64,000 nucleotides of DNA, taken from NCBI RefSeq assembly GCF_910592395.1, contig NC_088323.1, positions 8,866,001 through 8,930,000 on the forward strand, written 5' to 3'. Shown piece by piece: positions 23,913 to 35,777 of this stretch. The notes beneath the pieces were generated by a model, which worked only from the letters and a program-made list of their open reading frames with translations, ran no database searches and had not been told where the DNA came from. Numbering within the stretch: the first letter of the stretch is position 1; each line of letters begins with the position of its first letter. The stretch comes from Lineus longissimus. Lineage: Eukaryota; Nemertea; Pilidiophora; Heteronemertea; Lineidae. Made by a program: the position numbers and the translations under genes.

Positions 23913-24857
23913 TTGAGGGTGGGTAAAGCCCTGACGAAGTTCAGTCGGCTGTACCTGCTTGATCCTGTGATGAGCCAAGAAGGTGTCATTTGTGTTGGTG
24001 GTCGACTGAAGTATGCACCAATACCTGAAGAAGCAAAGCATCAGATGTTGTTACCCAAGCTTCATCCAGTCTCCACCTGTATCGTTGGATTCTACCATGA
24101 GCTCTCCTGTCACGTCTTGTCTCTGGTCCGTCAGAAGTTTTGGATAATCGATGGGAGACGAGTCGCTGCCAAGGTGGGAAATGACTGCATGCTATGCAGA
24201 AAACTGAGAGCATCGCTGCAGAAACCGATGATGGCAGACCTGCCCTGGGATAGGGTCACCCCTGACAAGCCACCGTGGACCTACGTTGGAGTTGACTGCT
24301 TTGGTCCATTCAGCGTCAAGAATGGCCGAAGCATTCAGAAAAGGTACGGATGCATTTTCACTTGTCTATGTCTCCGGGCTATACATCTCGAGGTCCTTGC
24401 TTCAATGGATACAGATTCCTTCCTTAATGCTATGCAACGCTTCATTGCCCGCCGCGGGAAACCTGCCCGAGAACGGTCAGATAACGGCTCGAACTTCTCG
24501 GCCGGAGAAAGAGAGATGCGTCGATCAGTAAAGGAATGGAATCAGCATCAGATTGAGACATTTCTGCAACAACGTGATATTGAGTGGCAGTTCAACACCC
24601 CCACAGCGTCCCACATGGGGGGAGTATGGGAACGTCAGATACGTTCCGTCCGGAATGTTCTCCAAGTCATCATGATCGAGCAGACAGTTACCGATGAACA
24701 GCTAACCACGACATTCTGTTCAGTCGAAGCCATCATCAATGGGCGTCCACTCATTCCACTATCGGAAGACCCCACAGATCTCGAGCCAATTACGCCAAAC
24801 CATCTGCTACTACTCATGTCGGGTCCCTATCTACCCCCTGGTAGGTTCGTAAGGTAA
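23913..24857 (+). pseudogene. pol: BEL/Pao integrase
   Basis: Contains GGRLKYAPIPEEAKHQMLLP and an HHCC-type zinc region whose first His pair is altered (HELSCHVLSLVRQKFWI, then CMLCRKL). The catalytic core has VGVDCFGPF, RSDNGSNF and GGVWERQIRSVR, giving an apparently intact D, D, E triad. A frame change at 24857 separates the C-terminal domain. That continues to about 25230 ([26 protein letters not shown]) with a TGA near 25036. Confidence 0.92.
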
Positions 24858-25470
24858 GACATCTACAGGCGTAGATGGCGGCATGTCCAATATATCGCGG
24901 ATTTATTTTGAAGCCGTTGGGTCAAAGAATACCTACCGATACTACAGCAACGTCAGAAATGGTTGGGGCAGGTGGACAATCTCAAAGTTGGTGATTTCGT
25001 CCTGATGAAAGAAGAATCATCTCCGACGAACCTGTGACCACCAGATCGAGTGGTCGAAGTCTTCCCTGGGAAGGACAGCTGTGTGCGCTCTGTTCGTGTC
25101 AAAACGAAATCGACAACACTTACGAGGCCAGTTTCAAAGCTGTGCCTACTCGAATCTGCGCGTAATTGGATTACTAGTATACACAGGACAATGCGCTGTA
25201 ACCTTAGATCAATCAAGGAGTACTTAGTATAACGTGGTTTACAGTACGAAATTCAAATGGAAATCCATCATTGTGCAGTGTGAAACGAAAGCCTTTAGCT
25301 TCCAAGTGGTATAATTTGTTTCTGCATTGTAATGGCACCAGTGTTACCTTCGTTATATGTGTCAAAGGTGACCCTGTTTGGGTTGACGAGATTTGCTACC
25401 TTAGCTCTTTGTGGTGTTTAGTGCTGTTTGAAAAGTTAGCTACTTTGATTAAGCCATGGAGCTTCCAAGG

Positions 25471-26700
25471 GGTGTAGGCGGATCGCTGCTCCGGCTCCAT
25501 GTGCCGTGATATTCATATAATTCGCATCCTTATGCGGTTTGCGCTAATTTGTGATATAGTTATTACATGACACTAATTCGTGTAGAGATTCGATTTCTCA
25601 ATGACTGAGTGCAAGGACAGGCTAATTATCATGTGTGTTTAATCAATAATTGTGCCATTTGTAAGTTGCTTGTGATGATTTCTTTAGAACCTGGCAATTT
25701 GGAGTCTTTCGTGTTTTGTCATCTTTGACTTGGGTGTCATTACTGGTAAATTTGCATGGCTAGGTTCAGCTTATGCCTTTGTTCCAGAGCTGATCAGATC
25801 ATGCAACTTACTGTGTTTTACAGTCATTTAAGACAATTTTGGGTGAAGTTTACCCACAGGCAGTTTTTGCAGAAAACAACTGAGTATTTAATGTCACTTT
25901 TAGAGATGAATCATTTCAAATGATCTTAAAGTAACATTATCATTCTGTAAGGGAAGAAAAAGCAGTACCTTCATTTTTGTACCCAAACCATTACAATCCG
26001 TCCAAAACTGTGGGTGCTTGATCGGGATGCAAATGTTTTTAGATTGATTCAAGCATGTTCGAGTTAGGGTGATTTAATTGTCAAAATACACATATTTTTC
26101 TGTTAGAACTGGTGACCTACTTAGGCTGTGATAAGACCAAGCCTAATAAAGTGCCTTTAGCCCTAATGCTAGGATAAAGTCACCCCTTAAAGGAAGAACG
26201 CATTTCATAAACGTGCCTTTAAAATATCTAGGTTAATGTTACCATTAAGAGTGTTTCAGGTAGTGGTTTTATCCTGTCTTTATTTTATTCAGTTCCTTTA
26301 AACCTGAAGGTAGTCTAGAGTTCCTTTAGTCGCAAGGACTTCGTCCAGGGTAGACGTGGAATCATGTTGCGCTTGATTCAGGAACGGAATAGGCGAAATC
26401 TTCGACGAGAACGGGTATTCAGGGATCGATTCAATCAGCTGGATTGCATGAGAGATGATTTATTCATCAATAGATATCGTTTCCCGAAGAATATATTGTA
26501 GATTCCCGTACGAATTTATCGAAAGTACTCGAGTTTTGTATACAGATCTATCTTCTTTATTCGCTCATTCGGTAAGCGCTGTTGAGACCGTAAAACTGTA
26601 AATATATATAAATACAAGCCTATCGGCGTCTGATTCACAATGTGGTTTGTGAGGAATGTCATAGTCGTCAACAGTGTAGCTTACGTATTTCGAAGACCAG
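25471..26700 (+). repeat. Candidate 3' LTR of the BEL/Pao element
   Basis: Begins TGTAGGCGGATC directly after the purine-rich CCAAGGGG, as an LTR begins after a polypurine tract. A TATATATAAATACAAG box lies at about 26603-26620. The sequence ends near AGTGGAAT followed by TGGCGGCGTCAAATTATTAG, which resembles a primer-binding site. No second copy was found in the window, so LTR identity rests on position and motifs only. Confidence 0.4.
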
Positions 26701-26720
26701 TGGAATTGGCGGCGTCAAAT

Positions 26721-26790
26721 TATTAGTGAAATTTATAATTTACAAATTACAAATTACAAATCGTTTATTGAAACCGTGTAAAAAGTTACA
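26721..26790 (-). repeat. (TTACAAA)n run, probable tail of a minus-strand retroelement
   Basis: ATTTACAAATTACAAATTACAAATC followed by GTTTATTGAAACC. Read on the minus strand it is an (ATTTGTA)n simple-repeat end, as found at LINE 3' ends. No reverse transcriptase was found adjacent. Confidence 0.4.
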
Positions 26791-26845
26791 TTTTACATAA
26801 GATGAAAGTACAATGACCATAAGCATGATGAACTAAATAACTGGT

Positions 26846-27432
26846 GTGACATTGTTGTGGATTTGGTGGTGTGCAGCTGGAGGAGTGGACAATGTCACAA
26901 CCAGGGTTCCTACATTATGTACAGTGGAACCTCCGTTAGTAGACACCTCTCTATTAAAGACAACCTTTCCAATAAGGACACTGGTTTTGGTCCCAAATTG
27001 GTTGTTTCCATTCAATTTTGACTTCTCTAATCAGTCTTTGGGTGTTCCGAATGCTTGACACATTTCGAACATGTTTTGGTTGGAAACAACCCTACAGTCT
27101 TACACTTATGGCTGAATGAATGACAGTGCATTTTCGTGTAAGCTCGGTGACGAAATGCTGCGACACTATTCGTCACCAACATGCTTGATGGGTGGTGCCA
27201 TCTGCACTAAGGACGATGAATTAAATAACTGATGTGACATTGTCGCTGCATTTGCAGGTGTCCACATTGAGGAGTAGATGATGTCACTACATGTACCAGG
27301 GTTTGTACTTTCATATACAGTGGACCTACTTTTTGTGGACACCTTTCTATTGAGGACAACCTCTTTAATAAGGACAGTAGTTTTTGGTTCCAAATTGGTT
27401 GTTTCCATTCAACTCGACTTCTCAGTTTAGGA
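26846..27432 (+). repeat. Two diverged direct copies of a ~190-bp repeat
   Basis: 26846-27035 and 27222-27420 share GTGACATTGT-G, AGGAGTAGA/GTGGA-GATGTCAC, ACAGTGGA(A)CCT, AGACACCT-TCTATTAAGGACAACCT and CCAAATTGGTTGTTTCCATTCAA. The CAGTGGAACCTCC...TATTAAGGACA wording recalls end sequences of Tc1/mariner-type elements, but no transposase is present. Confidence 0.65.
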
Positions 27433-28091
27433 CACCTCTCTGTTAAAACAGCACTTCAGTCCCTGGCTCATTTCTGGAAATTTCATGCTATAGAGCAATT
27501 GGTTCAGCTAAGTGACAAGAACAGTACTATAAGACGGTTTTAAAAAGTTGAAAATTATTCATTTAAATGACATATGAATGGTTCAGCAGTAATTGGCAGT
27601 GTGCATTATGTAATGAAATATGATTTACATAATATAACATTTTTGTGACAAATAGTACAGATGATGGATAAATCGATACAGTGGATAGCTGTTAGAATAT
27701 GCAATACATGCAATAGCATTTGTTTTTATTGAGATTTTGCGAGAACCAAGTGGTATTTTGACAAGATAATAGAAAGCCAATAACACTACAAGAACATGAC
27801 TTCAATACATTGACATTGTAGTACTTGGTATACTAAAAATATTCAAAGATGGGTATCTTGAGTTAAAGTACAAGATGTATGAATGAAGGAGGCACACGGG
27901 TAAGAAATGGTGTCGCTAATGAAAGATTAAAATTAAGACATATCTCTGTATTTCATGTGGTGTACTGACAAATGGTGCAGTTTGTTAGCAATTTTGTACA
28001 TAGTTGGTGTGTCATGTTTATTCATACATCCTGCTATATAAAAGCGAGTGAGAGAGGCATTGTGACATTAGAGTGTTGTATATCTATAGAA
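27433..28091. other. Non-coding, nothing recognised
   Basis: AT-rich sequence without coding, RNA or repeat signature that I can support. Confidence 0.4.
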
Positions 28092-28093
28092 TA

Positions 28094-28283
28094 TGTGACC
28101 CGTCACAGCAAAACCAGGTACATGTCGCACAGAAGATGAGCCTAAATGACACCAGGAGATAATGGAAGAAATTGATGTGCTCATATTTTACAAAAGGCAG
28201 ACAATAGATAAATGAACAAACAGTCCGTCTCAACCTGCCAAGCTCAGAGCGACATGCGCCTGGTTTTGCTGTGACGGGTCACA
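28094..28283. mobile_element. MITE with 35-bp TIRs and TA target duplication
   Basis: TGTGACCCGTCACAGCAAAACCAGG at 28094 is repeated inverted at 28259-28283, extending to about 35 bp each with two mismatches. Both ends are flanked by TA (28092-28093, 28284-28285). A 190-bp body without coding capacity and a TA duplication fit a Tc1/mariner-related MITE. Confidence 0.85.
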
Positions 28284-28499
28284 TATACAAAGTTTACATA
28301 AAACAAGATTTGTATGTTTATTTAGGAGGAGTACAAAAGTTGTATATAAAATGCCGACTTCATAATGATTTATAGGACACAAAATTTGACATGACAGCAT
28401 TTTATAAAATATGAATAATCTATAATGAGAATAATTTTGTAGCACCAATGATTTGAAAATACTGAATTTATTTATTGCATGAATAGAACACAAAAAACA

Positions 28500-29035
28500 G
28501 GATGATTACACGATTGTCACATGCGTGAAATATATTGTCATGGATGGGCATTGGGAACAAAAAGAATTGCTGTTATCAGCTGCATTGGTAGCGATTGCTT
28601 TAGCTGATTTTCAGAAACTGACAGGAATGAGAAGGTTGATATAGTGTTGAAAAAATATTTTTATAACATACATTGCATTCAAATAACACTAAGAAGTAGA
28701 CGAGTACTAATTTCGCACACTTGAAAATATATGGACATTGACTGTCACTGGTAGTGGTAGTAGAGTAATTACATGCCATCAGCAGCACTAATTCAGACAG
28801 TTTTCGCTGTGCTTCAGTAACTGACTGGAATGACTAAGTTTGATTGTGCTGAAATGATACATAATAACGTACATTGCATAAACAAAATGATTACAAGATT
28901 TGTACTGTCTTGAAATATATGGACAGGGACAGTCACTGGAAGTTTGACATGCCATCAGTTGCACTACTCCCGACAGTTTTCACTGTGCTTCAGTAACTGA
29001 CTTGAATGACTAAGTTTGATTGTTCCGTATTTGCC
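28500..29035. repeat. Tandem repeat, unit about 190-200 bp, roughly 2.5 copies
   Basis: Recurrent phrases are TTGAAAATATATGGACA, GTCACTGG, CATGCCATCAG, GACAGTTTTC-CTGTGCTTCAGTAACTGAC and GAATGACTAAGTTTGATTGT. Adjacent copies start near 28612, 28815 and (partial) 29000, with a more degenerate copy before them. Confidence 0.7.
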
Positions 29036-30064
29036 TCCATTTGGATTTTGTGAACAAAAGTTACTAACCTTGTGTAATTGAAGTGTCGATTCGCCTTGGT
29101 CGAAATGATAATACAGTAAATAAATCTATTGAATGTTGCTGAAAAGAAAACATTTACTACGTTAGAAGCCATGTACATGATAACACCACCACCACCATTA
29201 TCAATATCATCACAAGTCAACTGGGGAATATGTGTGATATTTGTTCAAAACTTGCGTATATGGTATTTGCAGGTCTATTGTATTGTAACATATTTTTCAC
29301 TTTCAAAATTAACTTTTTTACTAGAAATTATGAATCAATACTAACCGTAAGAAGCGTGTGAAATTACAGAAGGCCTTCGTCGAAAATATGTAATGTACTT
29401 GTACTCATTCGTGTCATTAAACCTGAAAGCAGCACAGCATAACAGTGAAATTACCGTGACATCAATGGATGTCAAACTAACGTAGTGACGTAAATTTGAA
29501 TTCGAAGTGCACAATTTCACAATTAAGGTTTTGAACACATTGAGAACTGAAAAACTTCATACAAATGCTTTCACACCAATGATATGATTGTGGCGCTCCT
29601 GATGAGGTATCGCCCTCTGCTAAACAGCTTTGGTCGTAACTAGGGTAAATGTTTTTTTTAAGTGATATGAGCGATGCAATACCTTAGTTACCACCAGCGC
29701 CACGTAGCAGTCAATGAAGTTGTGCTGGTACCCCATTAACGTCATGCTTCAAATTTGAAGAAATTAATATTACCTTCATCAAGTACGTAATATTTATACA
29801 CCAGGCCTTTGTCGAAAATGTAGATCTCGAAGTCTAACTGTAATGAAAGAAAACATCAATGTGACAATATGGTCTACTATTTATGAGGGGGAGAACGGGT
29901 ATTTTCGGGACACTGGGATGGGCCGAAAATAACTGTCGGGATTCGGGATAGACACCCTTATTTTAGCGGGATTCGAGACAAGCCGTGTTTTGCGTCACGA
30001 TTCGGCTAAAATTGCATATTGGGAAACGGGATAAGCCTTTTTTCCTAACGGGACGTCGAGACAG
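29036..30064. other. Non-coding; GGGATTCGGGA-rich segment at 29888-30065
   Basis: No coding region supported. A purine-rich stretch of GGGA(T)/CGGGA words at 29888-30050 ends in a 13-C run near 30070. Confidence 0.4.
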
Positions 30065-30125
30065 TTACCCCCCCCCCCCCTTCCCCGTTCCCACCCTCAT
30101 GACATGTAGCATTGATTGTATACGA

Positions 30126-30613
30126 CAATCAAGATGTACAGACCGGGGGAGCTGGCTGTACGTACCCATAAGTCTTTGCGGTAGTCTCGCGCGTACCGGA
30201 TATAACCTATCAAGCTTTTCTCCTTCAGAGAAATACTGCGTTGCGCTCAACTGCCAATTATGCATTAGTCTGGTGGACACGAGGTTGGCCTTAAACTTGC
30301 TTGAAATCGAAAATTTGGACAACACACGTGTACTACAGCGCAAACGGCAGCATTCTGACATATAGAAACATGTGGTCTGATTCTATTTTTACTTGTCATT
30401 TAGTGATCACGCGTCCAACCTCGTATGCAGGGTAATGTGGCTTTCTCATTGGTCGAACGTTAATTTTGTTCACAGCCTTATAAGGCACTTGAGCGCAACG
30501 CAGTATTTCTCTGAAGGAGAAAAGCTTGATGGGTTATATCCGGTACGCGCGAGACTACCGCAAAGACTTATGGGTACGTACAGCCAGCTCCCCCGGTCTG
30601 TACATCTTGATTG
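30126..30613. repeat. Near-perfect inverted repeat, 125-bp arms, 238-bp spacer
   Basis: 30126-30250 and 30489-30613 are reverse complements with one mismatch noted (ATAACCTATC against ATAACCCATC). Both arms contain CGGGGGAGCTGGCTGTACGT and CTTTTCTCCTTCAGAGAAA. The apparent ORFs on both strands here encode the same peptide because of the palindrome, so I do not call them genes. Confidence 0.9.
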
Positions 30614-33160
30614 TAGTATTGTAGGCCTATTGTTACTCACAATCTATTTTTTTGTAATTGATACTGGTAGTATCAATGTGAAATATGCCACACGTTGGGA
30701 GCGTGCAAGGCCTAGTACAATACACCATCATCACAATCAAATATTTCAATAATACACTGTCAACGAGAGTGAATGTTCAACCATCAATCACGTGCATTGT
30801 AGTGTAGCCTACATCCCCCATGACGGCTTGCGCCCCGCTGACACGACGAGCACATGGCTGAGCCAATCCATCGCCTGTAGTACACTACTTTACAAAAATC
30901 GACACCTACTGAAACTTTCACTAATTATTCTCGGAAATGTACTTTATCGTTACATCAATAAATGCACATTCGAATTTCAAAACTACCACTTATTTTTGCC
31001 GTGAAACTGACCTGAGTTATCGAAACACCGTCACTACGAAAAGAGGAAGAAGCAGGTCCGCATTTATCGAAATATTGCTAAATATAATTGTCAAAATGTC
31101 GACCAAATTACCAATTAAATCACAATAAACTTATCAAATGTTCACTCATGTCTTTGGGTGAAAAAATACTGATTTTTCAATCATTCTCAATTTTACAAAT
31201 CACCAATCACAAAAAGAAATAATGATGCAATTACCCAAAATAGATGAGATTTGACCACTGGTATAATTCCGCCATCTTGGATATCGGCATCGTCACCACC
31301 ACTTCAAATTCTAAAGTCTTATTCAGGCCTAATATGTGTCACCTGCTGTGGTAAAATGGCTTGTTTTATCAATAAATAACAAAATATGATCTTTGTAAAT
31401 AAAATCGAAGATCTTCTGGTGTGTTTTTATGTGAATTTATTACGAACTATCAATGCAGCGCAGGGCAGCCATCGTGTTCTCATGCGTAGTGGCGATGCGA
31501 TAGCCATCCGTGGCACTGCTTTTCAAGATGGTGGCAATTGCCCAGTGCTAGAGGCGTTGTAAGGAAAATTGAGAACAGGCCCCTAATGAATGAACTCTCA
31601 ACGATATCGATATATTTTCGTAATTCCAGCACAACTGTTCAACAATGAACGTCCACCGACAATCCCACTTAACGAATATTAATATCAATTCATATCATGT
31701 ATCTTAAAACGCTTTTATTTCATTTTAAAAAGAGTTATCGAGTGAACGATGACCTCCTACCATACCCTCGAAATAAACAGCCAAAATGACCACAAAAACA
31801 CCTTTTTAGAAAAAAAAGCGATTTTTACGAAATAAATGTCATCAGAGACGAAACTAGACACTAATTTAGCTAGGTATGCACAGTAATAGTACCTGAAGTG
31901 ATCGATTTCAAGGAGAAAATACACTGAAAACAACTTTTCAGGAACAGAAATAAGATCACATTGTGAATAATACAGATTCACTATGACTTTGAGATACAAC
32001 TCAGCAGCAAGAATGCCCTATGGCAATAATCTAAAGGTAGACCTTAGCCACAACTATGATAACCGTGAAAGGTTACGAAATTAACGGTATTGCTAAAATA
32101 CCCGATACACAAAGAGCACAGCAGTAGGAAACAACACGAGGCCGAACGGTGCTGCCCTCTGCACTAAGCTGCTGACACTAGAATAGCTGCACGCCTGGTG
32201 GGCACCTAGGAGGCCGAGCCTCAACAAACAACTCATACATGAAAAGTAAGAAATGGCTATCGCTACAAACGGTTTCTACAAGTGCTACAAACATTAATAA
32301 AATATTTACCTCATGGCTGACCTCAATAACTACGAGAAAATACGAAAATAAGCGTTTAAACGGAAGAAGATCACTTCTTCAAGTCTTAAGCACGAAAGTC
32401 TTGGCGGATGCGCCGAAACAAAGCACAACACCAAAACCACGTGTCGTGGCTACAAAACACACGATAACGAAAGAAACTTGGATGTAGATATAAAGATAGC
32501 AACGAGGCCAATTAAATATCAATCGAAAACGACCTAACTAGTCAGTAATCGCTGAAGATAGTTACATGTACTGGCTTGCTCGTCGTCTTTCTGAAAAGTT
32601 TCAAATTTTTTTATAAGTATGAGCATCTTCTGTTTGACCATTATGCTGCTTTTACTATAGTACTTTTACCGCTGTTTCAATATATTCTTCAGCAGATCAT
32701 TACGAGAAAAGCATAAACTCAACCCCGCGCATGCGCAGACGTGACCCGATCTGACCTAATTGGCAGACCAGCCGGTCAATAGAAAATACATTGAGCACGT
32801 AGGTATTGCCATCTCACGGCTTCCAGGGGAACTGGGGGCAAGTTGCCGATAGCAGACATGAAGGATATAATATATATCTATCCCCTGGTCAAATTTCAAG
32901 TAATTTGAAGAAAATTTTAAGTTGAACACATCGACGGTGAAATTTGCCCGATTTTCCAAGCCTAAATGCATTAGAATTGCTTTGAAAAATGGCAAAATTA
33001 GAGAATGTAGTGACTTTGAAGGCTTGTAACTTCGCGCGCGTTGCATGGATTTTAGTTGCCGATAGCAAGTGCAGATGGCGATACCGTATAGAGCACCTCC
33101 ACCAAGTTTTAGCGTATTTGAAGAAACTTCACCGTTGAACATTGGGGTCCTCAAAATCGA
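30614..33160. other. Non-coding stretch with degenerate repeats
   Basis: No convincing gene. From about 32830 a degenerate unit of about 220 bp recurs (AGTTGCCGATAGCA, GTCAAATTT-AAGTA-TTTGAAGAA, GTTGAACA) and leads into the clearer tandem array that follows. Confidence 0.5.
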
Positions 33161-33162
33161 CT

Positions 33163-33645
33163 ATTTTCAGAATGTTGTAATTTCGTCAGAGTCCAAATCA
33201 AGAAAAACCCATTGATTCTTCTTCCTTAAAATGCAACAGGAGCACACTTTACATTACCTTGAGGATGTTTCGGTTGTGTATGGGTGTGGTGTGGACCTGG
33301 CCTGATTACTCCAATGTGTGGTCCTGTTAGCAGGGTGTGGGCCGGGTGTGGCCTGGCCGGGGGGGGGGGGGGGGCGGGGTCGTTATTCCTTGGAAGACCA
33401 TTTTCAGAATGTTGTAATTTCGTGAAGATGATTCGGTGGTGCATGGATGTGGTGTGACCCTGGCCTGATTACTCCAATGTGTGGTCCTGTTAGCAGGGTG
33501 TGGGGTGTGGCCTGGCCGGGGGGGGGGGGGGGCGTTCCTCCTTGGAGGTCAATTTTCAGAATGTTGTAATTTCGTCAGAGTCCAAATCTGGCAAAAACCC
33601 ACTGAATCTTCTTCACAAATGCAACAGGAGCACACTTTACATTAC
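33163..33645 (+). repeat. Tandem repeat with long G-runs
   Basis: TTTTCAGAATGTTGTAATTTCGT starts at 33163, 33402 and 33552. Between them CCTGGCCTGATTACTCCAATGTGTGGTCCTGTTAGCAGGGTGTG occurs twice, each followed by GGCCTGGCCGG and a run of about 14-17 G (near 33358 and 33518). The G-runs could form quadruplexes. Confidence 0.8.
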
Positions 33646-33792
33646 TTGACAATAATCGGGATTAACGCCGCGAGTGCGTGACAATTCCAAACTTGTTGTT
33701 GCGGGATCCATGGTAGCGATTGCGGGCCTCTGATTGGCTGGCGATGTGAACGGTGCTGCCACCTTACGGATAGCGGACTTGCTCCATTTCTC

Positions 33793-34071
33793 CTAATGTA
33801 TAGTTTTTGTGCTTATACTACGGACCAATCCGGCGGCTGGTTGGATTAAACTGCCGATAATCAACCGATTCTGGATGGCACAATCCAACGTGGTTTGTAT
33901 CAACTCCTTCACTTCAAATTCCCATGTTTCGAAATATATTTCATTCGAAGACAGAGATTTTCTACCACTAAATACTTTTAGGCGCATACTCCACTGCCTT
34001 TCCTGTGAACTCATACTTATATCCTTTGTATCCGTCGTTGTATCCATGGCTACAGTTGAGACTGAAAGCAA
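33793..34071 (-). pseudogene. PNMA/Arc-like retroelement gag fragment
   Basis: A 92-codon minus-strand frame contains MRLKVFSGRKS, YFETWEFEVKELI and GSLIQPAAGLVRSI. The FSGR...FE-W...V--L...SL--PA pattern recalls the N-terminal capsid lobe of Ty3/gypsy-derived PNMA/Arc-type gags. Only this fragment is seen; no protease or pol is adjacent, so it is a relic or an exon of a domesticated gene. Confidence 0.45.
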
Positions 34072-34392
34072 ATCGAAAATTATGATTGAAAAATAATTTG
34101 AATGTAAATTAACAATCGATGCAGCAAAAGCGCATGGGAATACAACGAAACTTGCCTACCACTAACTTAGAAAACACCCTCTGAACACTAGCAATAATTC
34201 ATATGCCGATTGCATGCATTGAGCATCAGTGTAACGTAATTAACTACACAGACATAAAGTTATAATCATATACTCACCAAAGCAAAGCAACCACAATGCA
34301 CCAAAAACATGCACACCTATACACAGACATTCATGTTTCGACATGCATGTGCAACAATATCCTATGACAAAAAGTCAGATGAAGGCCTACAG

Positions 34393-35094
34393 TCAAGGAG
34401 GATACCGCGGTGACGTCATATCACGTGATCACGACCCATATTACTGATCGCTATGGCCAATCAGAATCAGTCTACTGACAGCACCAGCGCTGAACATATC
34501 TCCACGTCTCACTGTCTGGTGCGCTCCTGTACACAAAAACACCAATAGACATGAAATATTGCAATACCTAGTATGGATTCTTCCGGTGTAAAATAAAATT
34601 TACAGAGCAGATTAACTTCCACAAATAAAAAAGACGTTTGGCGTTCTAGTGTCCGAAAATGCATGATCTTACATGGGCGCTAACTCGACAAATAGAGGGG
34701 ATCTATGGGGATCTATGCGAGTTTTAGGTCCTACAGGTCTCAAACTTGTAAAATCTGTAAACATGCCTCCAAATCCCATTATGATAATGAAGAGATTGCC
34801 CCATATCTGGGAGACTGTTTTGAAACCATCGCTAATTTTGGAAGATCGGTGCCCGGCTGTTTGGTTCTAAAAACCCTATTTTCCCCCATCAAAACAGCAC
34901 TTTTCATTATTCAAATAATAACTTATTGTCTGAAGACTTATTTCATAGCAGAAAAGTACTAATAACTCTGATTTGATGCGAAAAATCTAACTTTTTTTTA
35001 TGACTTGATTTTCCCTTGGCCGTGGATCGAGTTTGTTTACAATATGCAGCGCCATCTTGGAAAAGCCGTGACGTCACCGCGGTATCCTCCTTGG
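34393..35094. mobile_element. Non-autonomous TIR element, about 0.7 kb
   Basis: GTCAAGGAGGATACCGCGGTGACGTCA at the left is matched inverted at the right end (TGACGTCACCGCGGTATCCTCCTTGGC) with one mismatch, 27 bp each. CTACA, within GGCCTACA, flanks both sides and is the likely target duplication. The interior has no transposase. Confidence 0.75.
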
Positions 35095-35099
35095 CCTAC

Positions 35100-35777
35100 A
35101 CTATAGCATACAAGCCAAAGACAAGCTACTAACATCAATAAAAGGATGTCTGTATGTTATACAACAATGCACTATACCACAGGAACGTACTGTAAATTTC
35201 ACTTACCAAGCCCAACACATAATGTTGCCAGCTCCACAAAAAGCACTTATCTACACAAAATATGACAATAAGCCTAGGTTTAGTTGAAATCAAAATCACT
35301 CACCTGCAATCATGTACTACAAAAGCTGGGGAAAAAACACTATACCTTGAGCGCCATTTGCCCCACGTTGGGCGCCATTTGTAACCAACTGAAAATCGGG
35401 CGGGTCCAATGGAAATTCCCCTGGACGGCTAGCCAAATATTCCAAATTCCCATTCGCAGCAGATATAGATAATTTATTAAAAGAGATTCATTCAGTCCGT
35501 TTATTTTAACCACATTCCAACCCTACATACAGTACAGTACTCATGTACACATATGCACATACACACTACATGCATATAGCCTAGGCCTGCATCATCATGT
35601 ACATGGAAACCATGAAACCGAGCCCACATGTGACTCACTAAAAAACAGAATAAATTGAATTAACCTGATACAATAACCTTTATAATGGTGGTGTATGGGT
35701 GTCGCAGATCCAGGGGAAAGATTGCAGCCCGGTGGTCTGGGTTGGCCGGTTAATAAATTGGGAAAAATTAGAATTTT
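35100..35777. other. Non-coding, nothing recognised
   Basis: AT-rich flank upstream of virus-like block B; no coding or repeat signature supported. Confidence 0.4.

Larger units (their letters stand above)
18857..26720 (+). mobile_element. BEL/Pao LTR retrotransposon, degraded
   Basis: Gene order gag, protease, reverse transcriptase, RNase H, integrase on the plus strand, with BEL/Pao-specific sequence throughout. Internal stops and frameshifts at about 20620, 21650, 22070, 23352, 23856 and 24857 make the copy defective. A candidate 3' LTR begins TGTAGGCGG at about 25471 after AAGGGG. The right limit is placed near 26720, where TTACAAA repeats start. It interrupts the virus-like region, so it arrived later. 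Confidence 0.85.

Noticed and set aside
30065-30752. Two genes encoding the same peptide on opposite strands
   Set aside because: They are the two arms of an inverted repeat; no family resemblance or other coding evidence.
32756-33154. 132-codon minus-strand ORF with an internal CYRQL repeat
   Set aside because: The repetition reflects a degenerate DNA tandem repeat continuing into the array at 33163; not protein-like.
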